Source of the DNA: Ruminobacter amylophilus
Lineage (GTDB): Bacteria; Pseudomonadota; Gammaproteobacteria; Enterobacterales; Succinivibrionaceae
DNA: 64,000 nucleotides
Direction of reading: 5' to 3'
NCBI RefSeq assembly: GCF_900115655.1
Contig: NZ_FOXF01000003.1
Location: 79,353 to 143,352, forward strand
Position numbers and translations under genes: made by a program. Numbering within the stretch: position 1 is the first letter of the stretch; each line of letters starts with the position of its first letter. Below the pieces are notes generated by a model. It saw only the letters and a list, made by a program, of their open reading frames with translations. It had not been told where the DNA came from and made no database searches. This document shows positions 52,700 through 61,154 of this stretch, piece by piece.

Positions 52700-53522
52700 A
52701 GTAATTATAAGCGGTATTCCGCAGCCGGAGGATTTCGGTGTAATGGATACGGACGGAGTCCTGTCAAAAGCATCCAGGGATCTTTTCAACAGTGGCTCTC
52801 CCGAGCTTCAGAATGCCAGCGGAGGAGAGATTTTCGTGGCGACCTTCGAGAATCTTCCTGAAAAGGATATATCGGCTTCGGATGATTCACAGGTCAATAT
52901 AGATGATTTTGCCACGTATCTGTTTAACGAAATCGGACTCGGCAGCAGTGATAAGAACAACGGTGTTCTGATTCTGTTTACCACGGAAGAGCCTCATGTC
53001 GTTCTGCGTATCGGTACAGGTCTGCAGGGCTGCATATCCGACGGCCTGGCAGGACATGTGCTTGATCAGTATGCCGTGAATGACATGTATGAAGAGATGT
53101 GGAATCATGCGGCAGTCAAAACCTGGAGGGAGACAGCCAGGCTCGTTTATCAGTGTTATCAGGGGACGGTTCCGTCACATATTGAGAACATGGATCTGAG
53201 TAATATTGATGAAACACCGGGAGTACGAATGCCGTTTCTGAAAATGAAAGGATATTATGAAGATACCAGATATGCAGATTACATGGTAGTGCTTTTTATT
53301 GTGCTTGGATTTATTGATGGCATCATACTCGCGATTGACAGCGCGTCTGCAGGAGCAGTAGATAATAATGATGACGATACTGATATAAGGACGCGCGGCT
53401 CTTCCGAAAGAACTGTCACCTACGAAAACGGCAGACTCAGTTCCGGCAACAGTTCCGGCAGATCCGGCGGCGGTCATTCTCATGGAGGAGGCAGAACCAG
53501 CGGCGGAGGTGCCAGCCGTTAG
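52677..53522 (+). CDS. TPM-domain protein with C-terminal membrane helix
   Basis: A 281-aa protein of the TPM (TLP18.3/Psb32/MOLO-1) family, usually exported proteins of envelope or photosystem upkeep with unclear activity. Conserved features are DFGVMDTDGVLS near residue 20, ASGGEIFVATFENLP near residue 46, NNGVLILFTTEEPHVVLRIGTGLQG near residues 98-122 and the TWRETARLVYQ helix near 153-163. A membrane helix (YADYMVVLFIVLGFIDGIILAI, about residues 200-221) and a Gly/Ser/His-rich tail follow. The called ATG at 52677 gives no signal peptide and a poor ribosome binding site, which is odd for this family. A hydrophobic leader lies in the next frame upstream, separated by an A9 run. Confidence 0.75.
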   Translation: MSKKNTPEVIISGIPQPEDFGVMDTDGVLSKASRDLFNSGSPELQNASGGEIFVATFENLPEKDISASDDSQVNIDDFATYLFNEIGLGSSDKNNGVLILFTTEEPHVVLRIGTGLQGCISDGLAGHVLDQYAVNDMYEEMWNHAAVKTWRETARLVYQCYQGTVPSHIENMDLSNIDETPGVRMPFLKMKGYYEDTRYADYMVVLFIVLGFIDGIILAIDSASAGAVDNNDDDTDIRTRGSSERTVTYENGRLSSGNSSGRSGGGHSHGGGRTSGGGASR

Positions 53523-53582
53523 AATGATTCCGCTATTTGTCCTGTCCGGAAACTGGTGTGCTGCTTTGTTTTTCAGTCAGGA

Positions 53583-53628
53583 GGTCTTTTTATCACCGGA
53601 AAAAGACCTGACATTCGCCTGTCAGGTC
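53583..53628 (+). terminator. Two overlapping alternative hairpins after the TPM gene
   Basis: GGTCTTTTT (53583-53591) pairs with AAAAAGACC (53600-53608), and GACCTGACA (53605-53613) pairs with TGTCAGGTC (53620-53628); the two share GACC, so they exclude each other. TTTTTT follows at 53638. A simple terminator for the TPM gene is the likely role. Confidence 0.6.
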
Positions 53629-53690
53629 ACAAAACTGTTTTTTAGTTACGCAATTTATTGATTTGTCTATGTTCTGTCCCGGTTTTGCCG

Positions 53691-53719
53691 TTGAGAGAAC
53701 ACCTGCTAAGTGCTATAAT
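53691..53719 (+). promoter_or_regulatory. Sigma-70-type promoter of the fumarase gene
   Basis: TTGAGA at 53691-53696 and TATAAT at 53714-53719 are separated by exactly 17 bases, a good match to the consensus, 69 bases before the fumarase ATG. Confidence 0.75.
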
Positions 53720-53787
53720 AAACGGCAAAAATTTTCATTTTGTTTTTGTCTGAAATATTAAGTCTTAATATTGACAAGGAGTCATAC

Positions 53788-55314
53788 ATGACCGTAATCA
53801 AACAGCAGGATTTTATAGATTCCATCTATGACGCTCTGCAGTATATTTCCTATTATCATCCGATTGATTTCGTAAGATCCTTAAAGAAGGCTTATGAAAG
53901 GGAACAGAACCCTGCGGCAAAGAATGCCATTGCCCAGATTCTCGTTAACTCAAAGATGTGTGCCATCGGACACCGTCCTTTATGTCAGGATACCGGTATT
54001 GTTACCTGTTTCGTACGCATCGGTATGAATGTTACCTTTGAAGGCAACATGACCGTTGAAGAAATGGTTAACGAAGGTACCCGCAGAGCATACTGCTGTG
54101 CCGAAAATCCATTACGTAAGAGTGTGCTCGTTGATCCAATCGGTGCCCGTGTGAACACCAAGGACAACACTCCTGCAATTACTCATATTTCAATGATTCC
54201 TGGTGACAAGGTTGAAATCCTCATCGCTTCCAAGGGCGGCGGATCAGAAAACAAGTCAAAGCTGGTAATGCTTAACCCTTCAGACTCAATCGAAGACTGG
54301 GTTCTTGAACAGCTTCCGCATATGGGTGCCGGCTGGTGTCCTCCTGGAATTTTAGGTGTAGGTGTGGGCGGTACCATGGAAAAGGCTGCCGTTCTCGCCA
54401 AGGAAGCCCTGATGGATCCTATCGATATCGAAGATCTTATTGCCAAGGGTGCTGAAACCTCAGAAGAAAAGCTTCGTCTTGAACTTTACGATCGCATCAA
54501 CAAGCTCGGCATCGGTGCTCAGGGCCTCGGCGGTATGACCACCGTTCTTGACGTTAAGGTTAAGAGCTATCCTACCCATGCCGTGGCAAAGCCGGTGGCA
54601 ATCATTCCAAACTGTGCCGCATCACGTCATATTCACTTTGAACTTGACGGTACCGGTCCTGTAAATCTTGTTCCTCCTTCACTCGATGAATGGCCTGATA
54701 TTGAACTCGGCAATGCAGACGGTGCAAGAAGAGTAAACCTTGACGGTATCACCAAGGAAGAAATCGCAACCTGGAAGACTGGTGAAACCCTGTTAATCAG
54801 CGGTACCATTCTGACCGGCCGTGATGCTGCCCACAAGCGTATCTGCGACCTCATCGCACAGGGCAAGCCTTTACCTGAAGGTGTTGATTTCAAGGGTAAG
54901 TTTATCTACTACGTAGGACCTGTTCCTGCCGTAGGTGATGAAGTTATCGGACCTGCAGGTCCAACAACTTCTACCCGTATGGACAAGTTCGTTGAAACCA
55001 TGCTGTCAGAAACCGGTCTTATCGGTATGATCGGTAAGTCAGAACGCGGTCAGCAGGCCACCGATTCAATCAAGAAGCACGGTGCCGTATATCTGATGGC
55101 CGTTGGCGGTGCCGCCTATCTGGTATCAAAGGCAATCAAGAAGGCCAGAGTGGTTGCATTCCCTGAACTCGGCATGGAAGCCATCCATGAATTTGAAGTT
55201 AAGGATATGCCTGTAACCGTTGCTGTAGACTCTCAGGGTAACAACATTCACCTTACCGGTCCTGCAGAATGGAAGGAAAAGATTAAGCAGATTGATTTCA
55301 AGTACATTGAATAA
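53788..55314 (+). CDS. Fumarate hydratase class I, [4Fe-4S] type
   Basis: A 508-aa iron-sulfur fumarase. It interconverts fumarate and malate in the citric acid cycle or in fumarate respiration. It has the class I features HRPLCQDTGIVTCF (cluster cysteine) near residue 56-69, GGGSENKSKL near 146, the second cluster cysteine in NCAASRHIHF near 275, and the conserved AGPTTSTRMD and FPELGMEAIHEFEV C-terminal segments. Length is close to E. coli FumA (548). The ATG at 53788 follows AAGGAG by six bases. Codon use is strongly biased, as for carB, which marks a highly expressed gene. Which paralogue (A or B) cannot be said. A promoter precedes and a strong terminator follows. Confidence 0.96.
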   Translation: MTVIKQQDFIDSIYDALQYISYYHPIDFVRSLKKAYEREQNPAAKNAIAQILVNSKMCAIGHRPLCQDTGIVTCFVRIGMNVTFEGNMTVEEMVNEGTRRAYCCAENPLRKSVLVDPIGARVNTKDNTPAITHISMIPGDKVEILIASKGGGSENKSKLVMLNPSDSIEDWVLEQLPHMGAGWCPPGILGVGVGGTMEKAAVLAKEALMDPIDIEDLIAKGAETSEEKLRLELYDRINKLGIGAQGLGGMTTVLDVKVKSYPTHAVAKPVAIIPNCAASRHIHFELDGTGPVNLVPPSLDEWPDIELGNADGARRVNLDGITKEEIATWKTGETLLISGTILTGRDAAHKRICDLIAQGKPLPEGVDFKGKFIYYVGPVPAVGDEVIGPAGPTTSTRMDKFVETMLSETGLIGMIGKSERGQQATDSIKKHGAVYLMAVGGAAYLVSKAIKKARVVAFPELGMEAIHEFEVKDMPVTVAVDSQGNNIHLTGPAEWKEKIKQIDFKYIE

Positions 55315-55338
55315 TCAGCTGAACATCCGATAACGAAG

Positions 55339-55368
55339 AAACCCGGGATTTTATAGTCCCGGGTTTTT
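55339..55368 (+). terminator. Terminator of the fumarase gene
   Basis: ACCCGGGA at 55341-55348 pairs with TCCCGGGT at 55357-55364, preceded by AA and followed by T4. A classic terminator 26 bases after the stop codon. Confidence 0.9.
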
Positions 55369-55415
55369 AGCTGTTATGGAAAATAATTCAAAACTGAATA
55401 CGGACTCTGCAGAGA

Positions 55416-56399
55416 TTACTTGTAGAGTTTGTTTTCCTTGTCAAACAGGGTGGTTGCCAGCAGTTCCTTGCCATTAATGGTTTTACGTTTGATGGAACGC
55501 TGATAATCGATTTCCGCCAGCAGTTCGCCTATTTTGGCTGCGGTGAAGCAGATGGTGGCGTAAAAAGAAACGAAAGGAATGGAATTGTAATTTCTGATAT
55601 AGTCTTTGAAATTGATGAAGAAGGTTTCAAGATCCGTTTTTCTCATCCACCATTTTTCCGTAAGCCAGTCATTGGATTTCAGAAATCTGAACAGACCTCT
55701 GGTATACTGGTACACATAGAATACGTTGAGCTCTCTCTCGCGGTGACAGATGGCCAGCGGATTGTACATGGTGCGGTATCCTTTATCGGACAGCTTTCCG
55801 CTCATGTAGATGTTGTCAAACATATCCTCACTCACTTCGGCTGAAGGCATAACGCCTTCCTCCTTGATGAATTTTACCCTGTAGGCCACAAAATTGAAGG
55901 AACAGTATATCTTCATGAGATGCCACAGAGGCAGGTCTCTCTTGGTGATAGGGAAGAATATGTTATGAACGTATTTTGTAAGATAGTTGCAGTCCTGTTC
56001 GGCTATCTGGCGGCCGTAGATAAGAGCGAGATCCTGATACTTGAGGAAGTATCTGAAAAGTTCGCTGATGGCGCTCGGATCAATTCTGCAGTCATCGGAG
56101 AGAAGAATCAGGATGTCATCATCTCTGGTTTCGTATACGATCTGTTTAACCAGTTCGGTTTTGAAGTATTTGATCGGTTCCTTCATCTTGGATTTCGCCC
56201 CGGATGAACTGTTGGGCAGATACTTGATTACCCTGGCTCCGTAGGACTCGGCTATACTGAACACCGAATTGTCGTCATAGCTGTCATAGATACGGATTTC
56301 ATCTGCCTTAATCACTCTCTGACTGACAATTGAATGCAGACAGTCGCTCAGATGCTCTCTGTCCGGATTGATTGTGATTACTGCAACTGAAATCTTCAT
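55416..56399 (-). CDS. Family 2 glycosyltransferase
   Basis: A 327-aa GT2 enzyme with the GT-A fold. SVAVITINPDREHLSDCLHSI begins the sugar-nucleotide domain, and LILLSDDCRIDP (about residues 96-107) carries the DXD-like metal site. The C-terminal half has no clear membrane helix but contains a hydrophobic stretch near 275-290. It lacks neighbours of a polysaccharide cluster. The gene follows a TATAAT box inside the palindrome GAGGTATTATACCTC at 56438-56452, which may be its promoter and operator. It is distinct in sequence from the APE GT2 at 36898. Acceptor unknown. Confidence 0.85.
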   Translation of the reverse strand: MKISVAVITINPDREHLSDCLHSIVSQRVIKADEIRIYDSYDDNSVFSIAESYGARVIKYLPNSSSGAKSKMKEPIKYFKTELVKQIVYETRDDDILILLSDDCRIDPSAISELFRYFLKYQDLALIYGRQIAEQDCNYLTKYVHNIFFPITKRDLPLWHLMKIYCSFNFVAYRVKFIKEEGVMPSAEVSEDMFDNIYMSGKLSDKGYRTMYNPLAICHRERELNVFYVYQYTRGLFRFLKSNDWLTEKWWMRKTDLETFFINFKDYIRNYNSIPFVSFYATICFTAAKIGELLAEIDYQRSIKRKTINGKELLATTLFDKENKLYK

Positions 56400-56437
56400 A
56401 AAATCATTCCTGCAATACCATAAAAACCATGAAGCCC

Positions 56438-56452
56438 GAGGTATTATACCTC
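56438..56452 (-). promoter_or_regulatory. Palindrome overlapping the -10 box of the GT2 gene
   Basis: On the minus strand GAGGTATAATACCTC is palindromic over 15 bases and contains TATAAT at 56443-56448, about 39 bases before the ATG. This layout, a dyad centred on the -10 box, is typical of an operator. Confidence 0.5.
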
Positions 56453-56548
56453 AAAGCGGTCATATTATCAGCTTTAACGGCAAAAAATCATGATAACGGC
56501 AGATATCTCATCAGGAATCACTCCTGACCGGATATCCGCCCGTAACAG

Positions 56549-59500
56549 TTACCTGTCCGTCAGAATATGCATCAGAGCCTCAAAGGCTTCATCTTCATTC
56601 TTGGAGGACCAGGTGCCGTTCAGATAATTGTAGGTGAGCTGAACAGCGGCCGCTTTTTCTCCCATTTTGGCAGCGGTATGCAGAATTTCAAGCGCCTTTT
56701 TATTGTCTTCCTTACAGCCTATGCCGAACATCTTGAATGCGGCAAGGTTGAAATGAGCCTTGGCGTTGCCGCGGCTTACGGCCTTGATGAGAATGTCATG
56801 AGCCGTCTTGCTGTCCTGTGCTGTGCCTATGCCGAACAGATAGTAGATGCTGAGGTTGTTCTGGGCTTTTACGTAATCCTGATCTGCGGACTGTTTCAGC
56901 CATTTGAAAGACTCCTCATATTTACCGTCCTGGAAAAGACTCATGGCCAGCCGATACTGTGCTTCAGGATCGGTAGGTGCGGCTGATGCCGGTTTACGGA
57001 CGTTTCCTCCGGCATCAAACATTACAGAAATTACCGGCTGTTTGCATATCTTTTTGGTTTTTGAAAGAATTTCATTGAAATTCAGCGTACCGTTGTTTGC
57101 CTGATAATCCTTTATGAAGAACAGATCACTCAGCAGACCTATGGATATCTGAATGGAGTTTTTATTTTTCACCCCGATGGTCCCTGCAAGGATTGGGTTC
57201 ACACACATGTTTCCCTTGGAGGAATCCTCATAGATCGAACGGACAACTGTGGCACCGTCTGTTTTCATGGTTCTCAGTATTCTGATGGCTTCCGTCTGGG
57301 ATTTCTGAACACCTTTGCCGTAGAGGTTCATGGATACCAGCAGAGCCTTGCTGAGTTCCGATCTTTTCTGATCCGGAATGCCGGAAATCAGGGAGTGTGC
57401 TTCGCCGTAATTACGGTAGCTGTTTTCGGTTGACTTGATGAAAGCAAGTTTTTCCGTGCAGTTTACGGACCCGAGATCCGAGCCTCTTGTGTACTGTCCA
57501 ACGGCGGCTCTCAGGTCTCTGTCGCGTCCTTTTCCGTAATAGAAGAGATCACCGAGATTACAGAATGCGTCAGGTATCTTGGCTTCGGAACCTTTACGGT
57601 AGTATTCCTCCGCCTTGGCGTAATTCTGAGCCACGCCGTTGCCTGTTTCGTAGAGCATGCCCATTTCCACCGGATAGCGTTCCTGAATTTCAGGAGGCGC
57701 CACGGCGATGAACTTTGCCACTTCTCTGCTGTTGTTCATCTTTATGTAGTAATTAAGCAGTGCCGTATCAACGTCCTTGTCGTTTCTGTCGCGGTAAGGT
57801 TCGAGATAGCGCAGAGCCTCCTTGCTTCCGGTTTTGGTTTCAATAAGGGCAAGACCGGCTTTGCGGTATGCCTCTTTGTTACCTTTACGGGCTGCGAAGA
57901 TGAAATTTTCGGTTGCAAGACGTTCATCCCTGACGCCGTCAATAATGCCGCCTTCATAGATGAGACCGAGTTCATAGGCGGCACTGGCATTGGTCTTGGC
58001 AGTATGTATCAGCAGATTGTAGGCACGCTGTCTGTTTTCCTTGACACCTTCTCCGTTGAGGTACATTTTTGCCATCATGTAGGTGGCATCCTGATTGTTC
58101 TGTTCCGAAGCCATGGAGAAGTATTCAAAAGCCTTCTGAAGCTCCCGCTTAATGCCGTACTCCCCGTTGTAGAGCAGCTGACCTGCCTGATACATGGCAT
58201 CTGAATGTCCGGATTCGGCGGCTTCTATGATAAAACGTGCTCCCTTTGTCTTGTCGGCGGCTGAAGCCTTTTTGTCATCAAGCAGAATGCGTCCGTGAAT
58301 GTACTGAGCATTGGAATTGCCGAGGCTGCAGGCCTGTTCCAGCAGGGACATGCCTTTTTTGACATTCTTTTTAACACCGTTGTGTCCTTTGAGATAACGG
58401 TTGGCCAGTTCGTACATGGCGTCAGAGTTCTTTTCATCCACAAGAAGCTTGAGAGTGGCAATGTCTTTTTCCTGCAGCATTTCCGGTGTGAGCAGGTTCT
58501 CCTGCCGTTCCGGTTCCGCCTGCTGTTCCGGAGAGGTGATTTCAGCCGTTTCCACTGATTCGGATTCTCTGGCGGCTTCCTTCACGCTCCGGTTGTTTGA
58601 CAGATCTTCAGCCGAACCCGGTTCAGGATTTTTTACATGGGCGGTTTCCACGATGACATTAGCTTCCGGAGTTTCTTCTTTTACTCCGGCATCAGCTGTT
58701 TCAGGAGTGTCTGCAGAGGTTGTTTCCATGCAGGAATCTGAGCCGTCGGAACAGGATTTTTCTTCGGTATCGTTTGCCGGTTTTTCGGCCTGAACAGTTT
58801 CCGTCGTTTGAGTGTCGGCCTGAATGCCGGCAGTCTCGGAAGACTGCTGTGCATCTGTTGATGCTGAGGCGGTCTCAACGGTTTCATGAACTGTATCCGT
58901 GTGTTCGGTCTCGGTCTGAACAGCCGCTGTCTCGGAACCTGAAGTTCCGGCAGCGTTCTGAGTGTAAAGCTCGCTGTTGCTGACTTCTCCGCCTCTTGTC
59001 TGAGCCATGAACTTGTACGGTTCATATTCCAGCATGCCGAAATTGATCTTCCCGAGTCTCTGTTCGACTTCGATGAAATCGGTTATGATTTTCAGCTTGT
59101 TGATGGCCTGGGTACGTTTGGTTGTAAGGATTTTTGTAGGAGCGAAGATCTGTCTGGTGTCAGGACTTATTTCCAGAGTCTTCAGCAGCTTCATGGAAGG
59201 GAGGTTAAGATTGAAGAGAATTCCCTGCTCCGTATTTCCCACAAATTTACCCTGTTCAGGATTCTGCTCCAGATGGTTTTCCACGGCGGCTATATCTGAT
59301 CCGAGAAGGGTAAGGGTGATCTCGGTTTCGGAACCGCTGTTGATTCTTTCAAGAAGGGAAATATCCTTGTGGTAGTTGTTTCTGTCGTCGTCACTCATCT
59401 TCTTCGATGCACGGCTCAGCAGATCTGAATACCCCTGAAGATCAGGAGCCAGAATATATACGTTTTTGAGCTCAGGACATCCTGTTATCGGCTGAGTTAT

Positions 59501-60616
59501 ATTCATTTTGTACGCATGAAGCTGAATCTTGTCCAGATTGGCAACGTTCTTGTATTTTACCGGTGTTACTATACCGGTAAGAAAGAACGGTTCACTGGTT
59601 GTGGCAATGCACTGGTAGTATTTTTTGCCCAGCTCCGCGAAGTCAAGAGACTTTCTTACCGTTGATTCGAATGCGGACTTCAGCATGTCGATGCTGTCAT
59701 GGTTTTCCTTCGGGGTTTCTTCCCTGATCATCGGAATGTGTGCCATGACTGCCGGCAGTCCTTTCTGCAGTCTGATGACGTCCTTGAGTGTATTGGTGTT
59801 AAAGCCTACAAAGTCGGATGCGGAAAGGTTCAGCATGGTGCTGTTGTTCAGATTTGTCGGGATCTGACTGATGAGGCTTTTTGATTCATCGGTTATGAAT
59901 CTGCGCAGCTCGTAACCCGATGCGCGTTCGTAGTCGTTTGAACCTATCAGATAGCGCGCCAGATTAAGGGCGTCATACGGACCGAACATGGACCTGACAT
60001 CCTGAATTGTGTAGTCAGGATTGTTTTTGTAGACGGTGTAGGCAATGATCGAATCCTTGATATGCTGTTCATCTTCGGAATGAGGTTTGTATATTTCAAA
60101 GATGTTGCTGAGTGAGTTCAGGTAGAAGGCATAGGTCTCGGGAACCAGCTTTTCTGAATTCAGCTGGTTTGAAAGATAGATGATTTTGTCCCTGATATTG
60201 GAGTTGGCGGCAGTTGACAGGTATTTACTGATATCCACGCCGCTGTCGTCGACAGAGACGGATAAACCGAATTCTTCCTCTTCACCCGTATTCTGTTCTT
60301 CATAGCCGTAGCTTTCAGAAGAATCCTCGTCATCATCGCTTTTTTCAGGAATATCCGGATTTTCCGCCTCATACGTTTTCAGCATGGAAACGAGTTCCGG
60401 CATTTCGTCATAACTGTCGGACAGAATACACCCGTACAGAGCCCCGGCGATGGAAACCGGAGAAGTTGGATCGATGTTTTCAAAATTGTTTTCGCTTTCC
60501 TGGGCCTTTTTTGCCTTTATTACGGTATAGGTACCGACACCGACACTTGCGGCTGCAACTACAATACCCAGAAGAAGAGCAGGTTTGGAGAGACCTGAAT
60601 TACGACGTCTGTTCAT
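56549..60616 (-). CDS. Large Sel1-repeat membrane-anchored protein
   Basis: A 1355-aa protein with one N-terminal membrane segment (about residues 12-33, LLLGIVVAAASVGVGTYTVI) following a basic MNRRRN start, so it should be anchored in the inner membrane with the rest in the periplasm. Residues about 75-500 form a mixed domain of unknown type. A Glu/Thr/Ser/Ala-rich linker (about 540-690, with repeated ETA and TAD words) follows. The C-terminal half (about 700-1355) is a series of Sel1-like helical repeats with words such as DAMYELANRYL, NAQYIHGRILL, AAYELGLIYEGG, DAFCNLGDLFYYGKG, and KAQNNLSIYYLFGIG, AHFNLAAFKMFGIGC near the end. Such repeats bind partner proteins. No partner is known; the linker length is unusual. 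Confidence 0.8.
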   Translation of the reverse strand: MNRRRNSGLSKPALLLGIVVAAASVGVGTYTVIKAKKAQESENNFENIDPTSPVSIAGALYGCILSDSYDEMPELVSMLKTYEAENPDIPEKSDDDEDSSESYGYEEQNTGEEEEFGLSVSVDDSGVDISKYLSTAANSNIRDKIIYLSNQLNSEKLVPETYAFYLNSLSNIFEIYKPHSEDEQHIKDSIIAYTVYKNNPDYTIQDVRSMFGPYDALNLARYLIGSNDYERASGYELRRFITDESKSLISQIPTNLNNSTMLNLSASDFVGFNTNTLKDVIRLQKGLPAVMAHIPMIREETPKENHDSIDMLKSAFESTVRKSLDFAELGKKYYQCIATTSEPFFLTGIVTPVKYKNVANLDKIQLHAYKMNITQPITGCPELKNVYILAPDLQGYSDLLSRASKKMSDDDRNNYHKDISLLERINSGSETEITLTLLGSDIAAVENHLEQNPEQGKFVGNTEQGILFNLNLPSMKLLKTLEISPDTRQIFAPTKILTTKRTQAINKLKIITDFIEVEQRLGKINFGMLEYEPYKFMAQTRGGEVSNSELYTQNAAGTSGSETAAVQTETEHTDTVHETVETASASTDAQQSSETAGIQADTQTTETVQAEKPANDTEEKSCSDGSDSCMETTSADTPETADAGVKEETPEANVIVETAHVKNPEPGSAEDLSNNRSVKEAARESESVETAEITSPEQQAEPERQENLLTPEMLQEKDIATLKLLVDEKNSDAMYELANRYLKGHNGVKKNVKKGMSLLEQACSLGNSNAQYIHGRILLDDKKASAADKTKGARFIIEAAESGHSDAMYQAGQLLYNGEYGIKRELQKAFEYFSMASEQNNQDATYMMAKMYLNGEGVKENRQRAYNLLIHTAKTNASAAYELGLIYEGGIIDGVRDERLATENFIFAARKGNKEAYRKAGLALIETKTGSKEALRYLEPYRDRNDKDVDTALLNYYIKMNNSREVAKFIAVAPPEIQERYPVEMGMLYETGNGVAQNYAKAEEYYRKGSEAKIPDAFCNLGDLFYYGKGRDRDLRAAVGQYTRGSDLGSVNCTEKLAFIKSTENSYRNYGEAHSLISGIPDQKRSELSKALLVSMNLYGKGVQKSQTEAIRILRTMKTDGATVVRSIYEDSSKGNMCVNPILAGTIGVKNKNSIQISIGLLSDLFFIKDYQANNGTLNFNEILSKTKKICKQPVISVMFDAGGNVRKPASAAPTDPEAQYRLAMSLFQDGKYEESFKWLKQSADQDYVKAQNNLSIYYLFGIGTAQDSKTAHDILIKAVSRGNAKAHFNLAAFKMFGIGCKEDNKKALEILHTAAKMGEKAAAVQLTYNYLNGTWSSKNEDEAFEALMHILTDR

Positions 60617-61154
60617 GCTAAACTCTTTATTTTTATTGTCTTTGCCTCTGACTGCAGAGTTTATCCGTAAGAAAAGGTACTGCGGATTTGAGCCTTCTGC
60701 CGTCAGGAAAAGTCCTTTAACGGGATCAGCCTGCGGGAAGCACGGGTGGCAACGGAAACAGCCTGCAGAGCGGAGTCTGCCGGCGGTGAGATTTGCTGTA
60801 CTGTTTTTCCTGCAAGTGCTGATTTGTTATTTTTACGGGTCTATGCTGCCCGCGGACTGTTTTTTCAGTATCTACCGCTCTGCGGGCATCATGTTATGAA
60901 TTATTATGTTTCCCGTTCTTCATGAAGGGATTATGATGATGCAGAGCATGCTCAAAGCATTGATAGATAGTATACACACGATACTTTATATGATACAGGA
61001 TATGAAGAAATACAACATAAAACAGTGACAAGTTCTTGCAATAATCAAGAATTCAGTCAAAATTTGCAAAAATATATCCGGGAATAAGCGTGCTTTAGGC
61101 CTGAAAATGATTTTAGTGCCCGATTGTATTTTTTTTCGGCGGAAAACTCCGGAA
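60617..61154. other. Intergenic region between the Sel1 protein and the antiporter gene
   Basis: About 540 bases, with a GC-richer left half. TGCCCGC at 60847-60853 and GCGGGCA at 60882-60888 form a 7-bp stem with a long loop. Right half is AT-rich. A plus-strand ORF at 60585 overlapping the minus gene start is not supported. No terminator for the antiporter was recognised. Confidence 0.4.

Noticed and set aside
53583..53640. Alternative hairpins as a fumarase attenuator
   Set aside because: A good promoter (TTGAGA-17-TATAAT) lies between these hairpins and the fumarase gene, so they are upstream of its transcript and more likely end the TPM gene.
60585..60899. 104-codon plus-strand ORF near the Sel1 gene start
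   Set aside because: Overlaps the start of a well-supported minus-strand gene and lacks a ribosome binding site.
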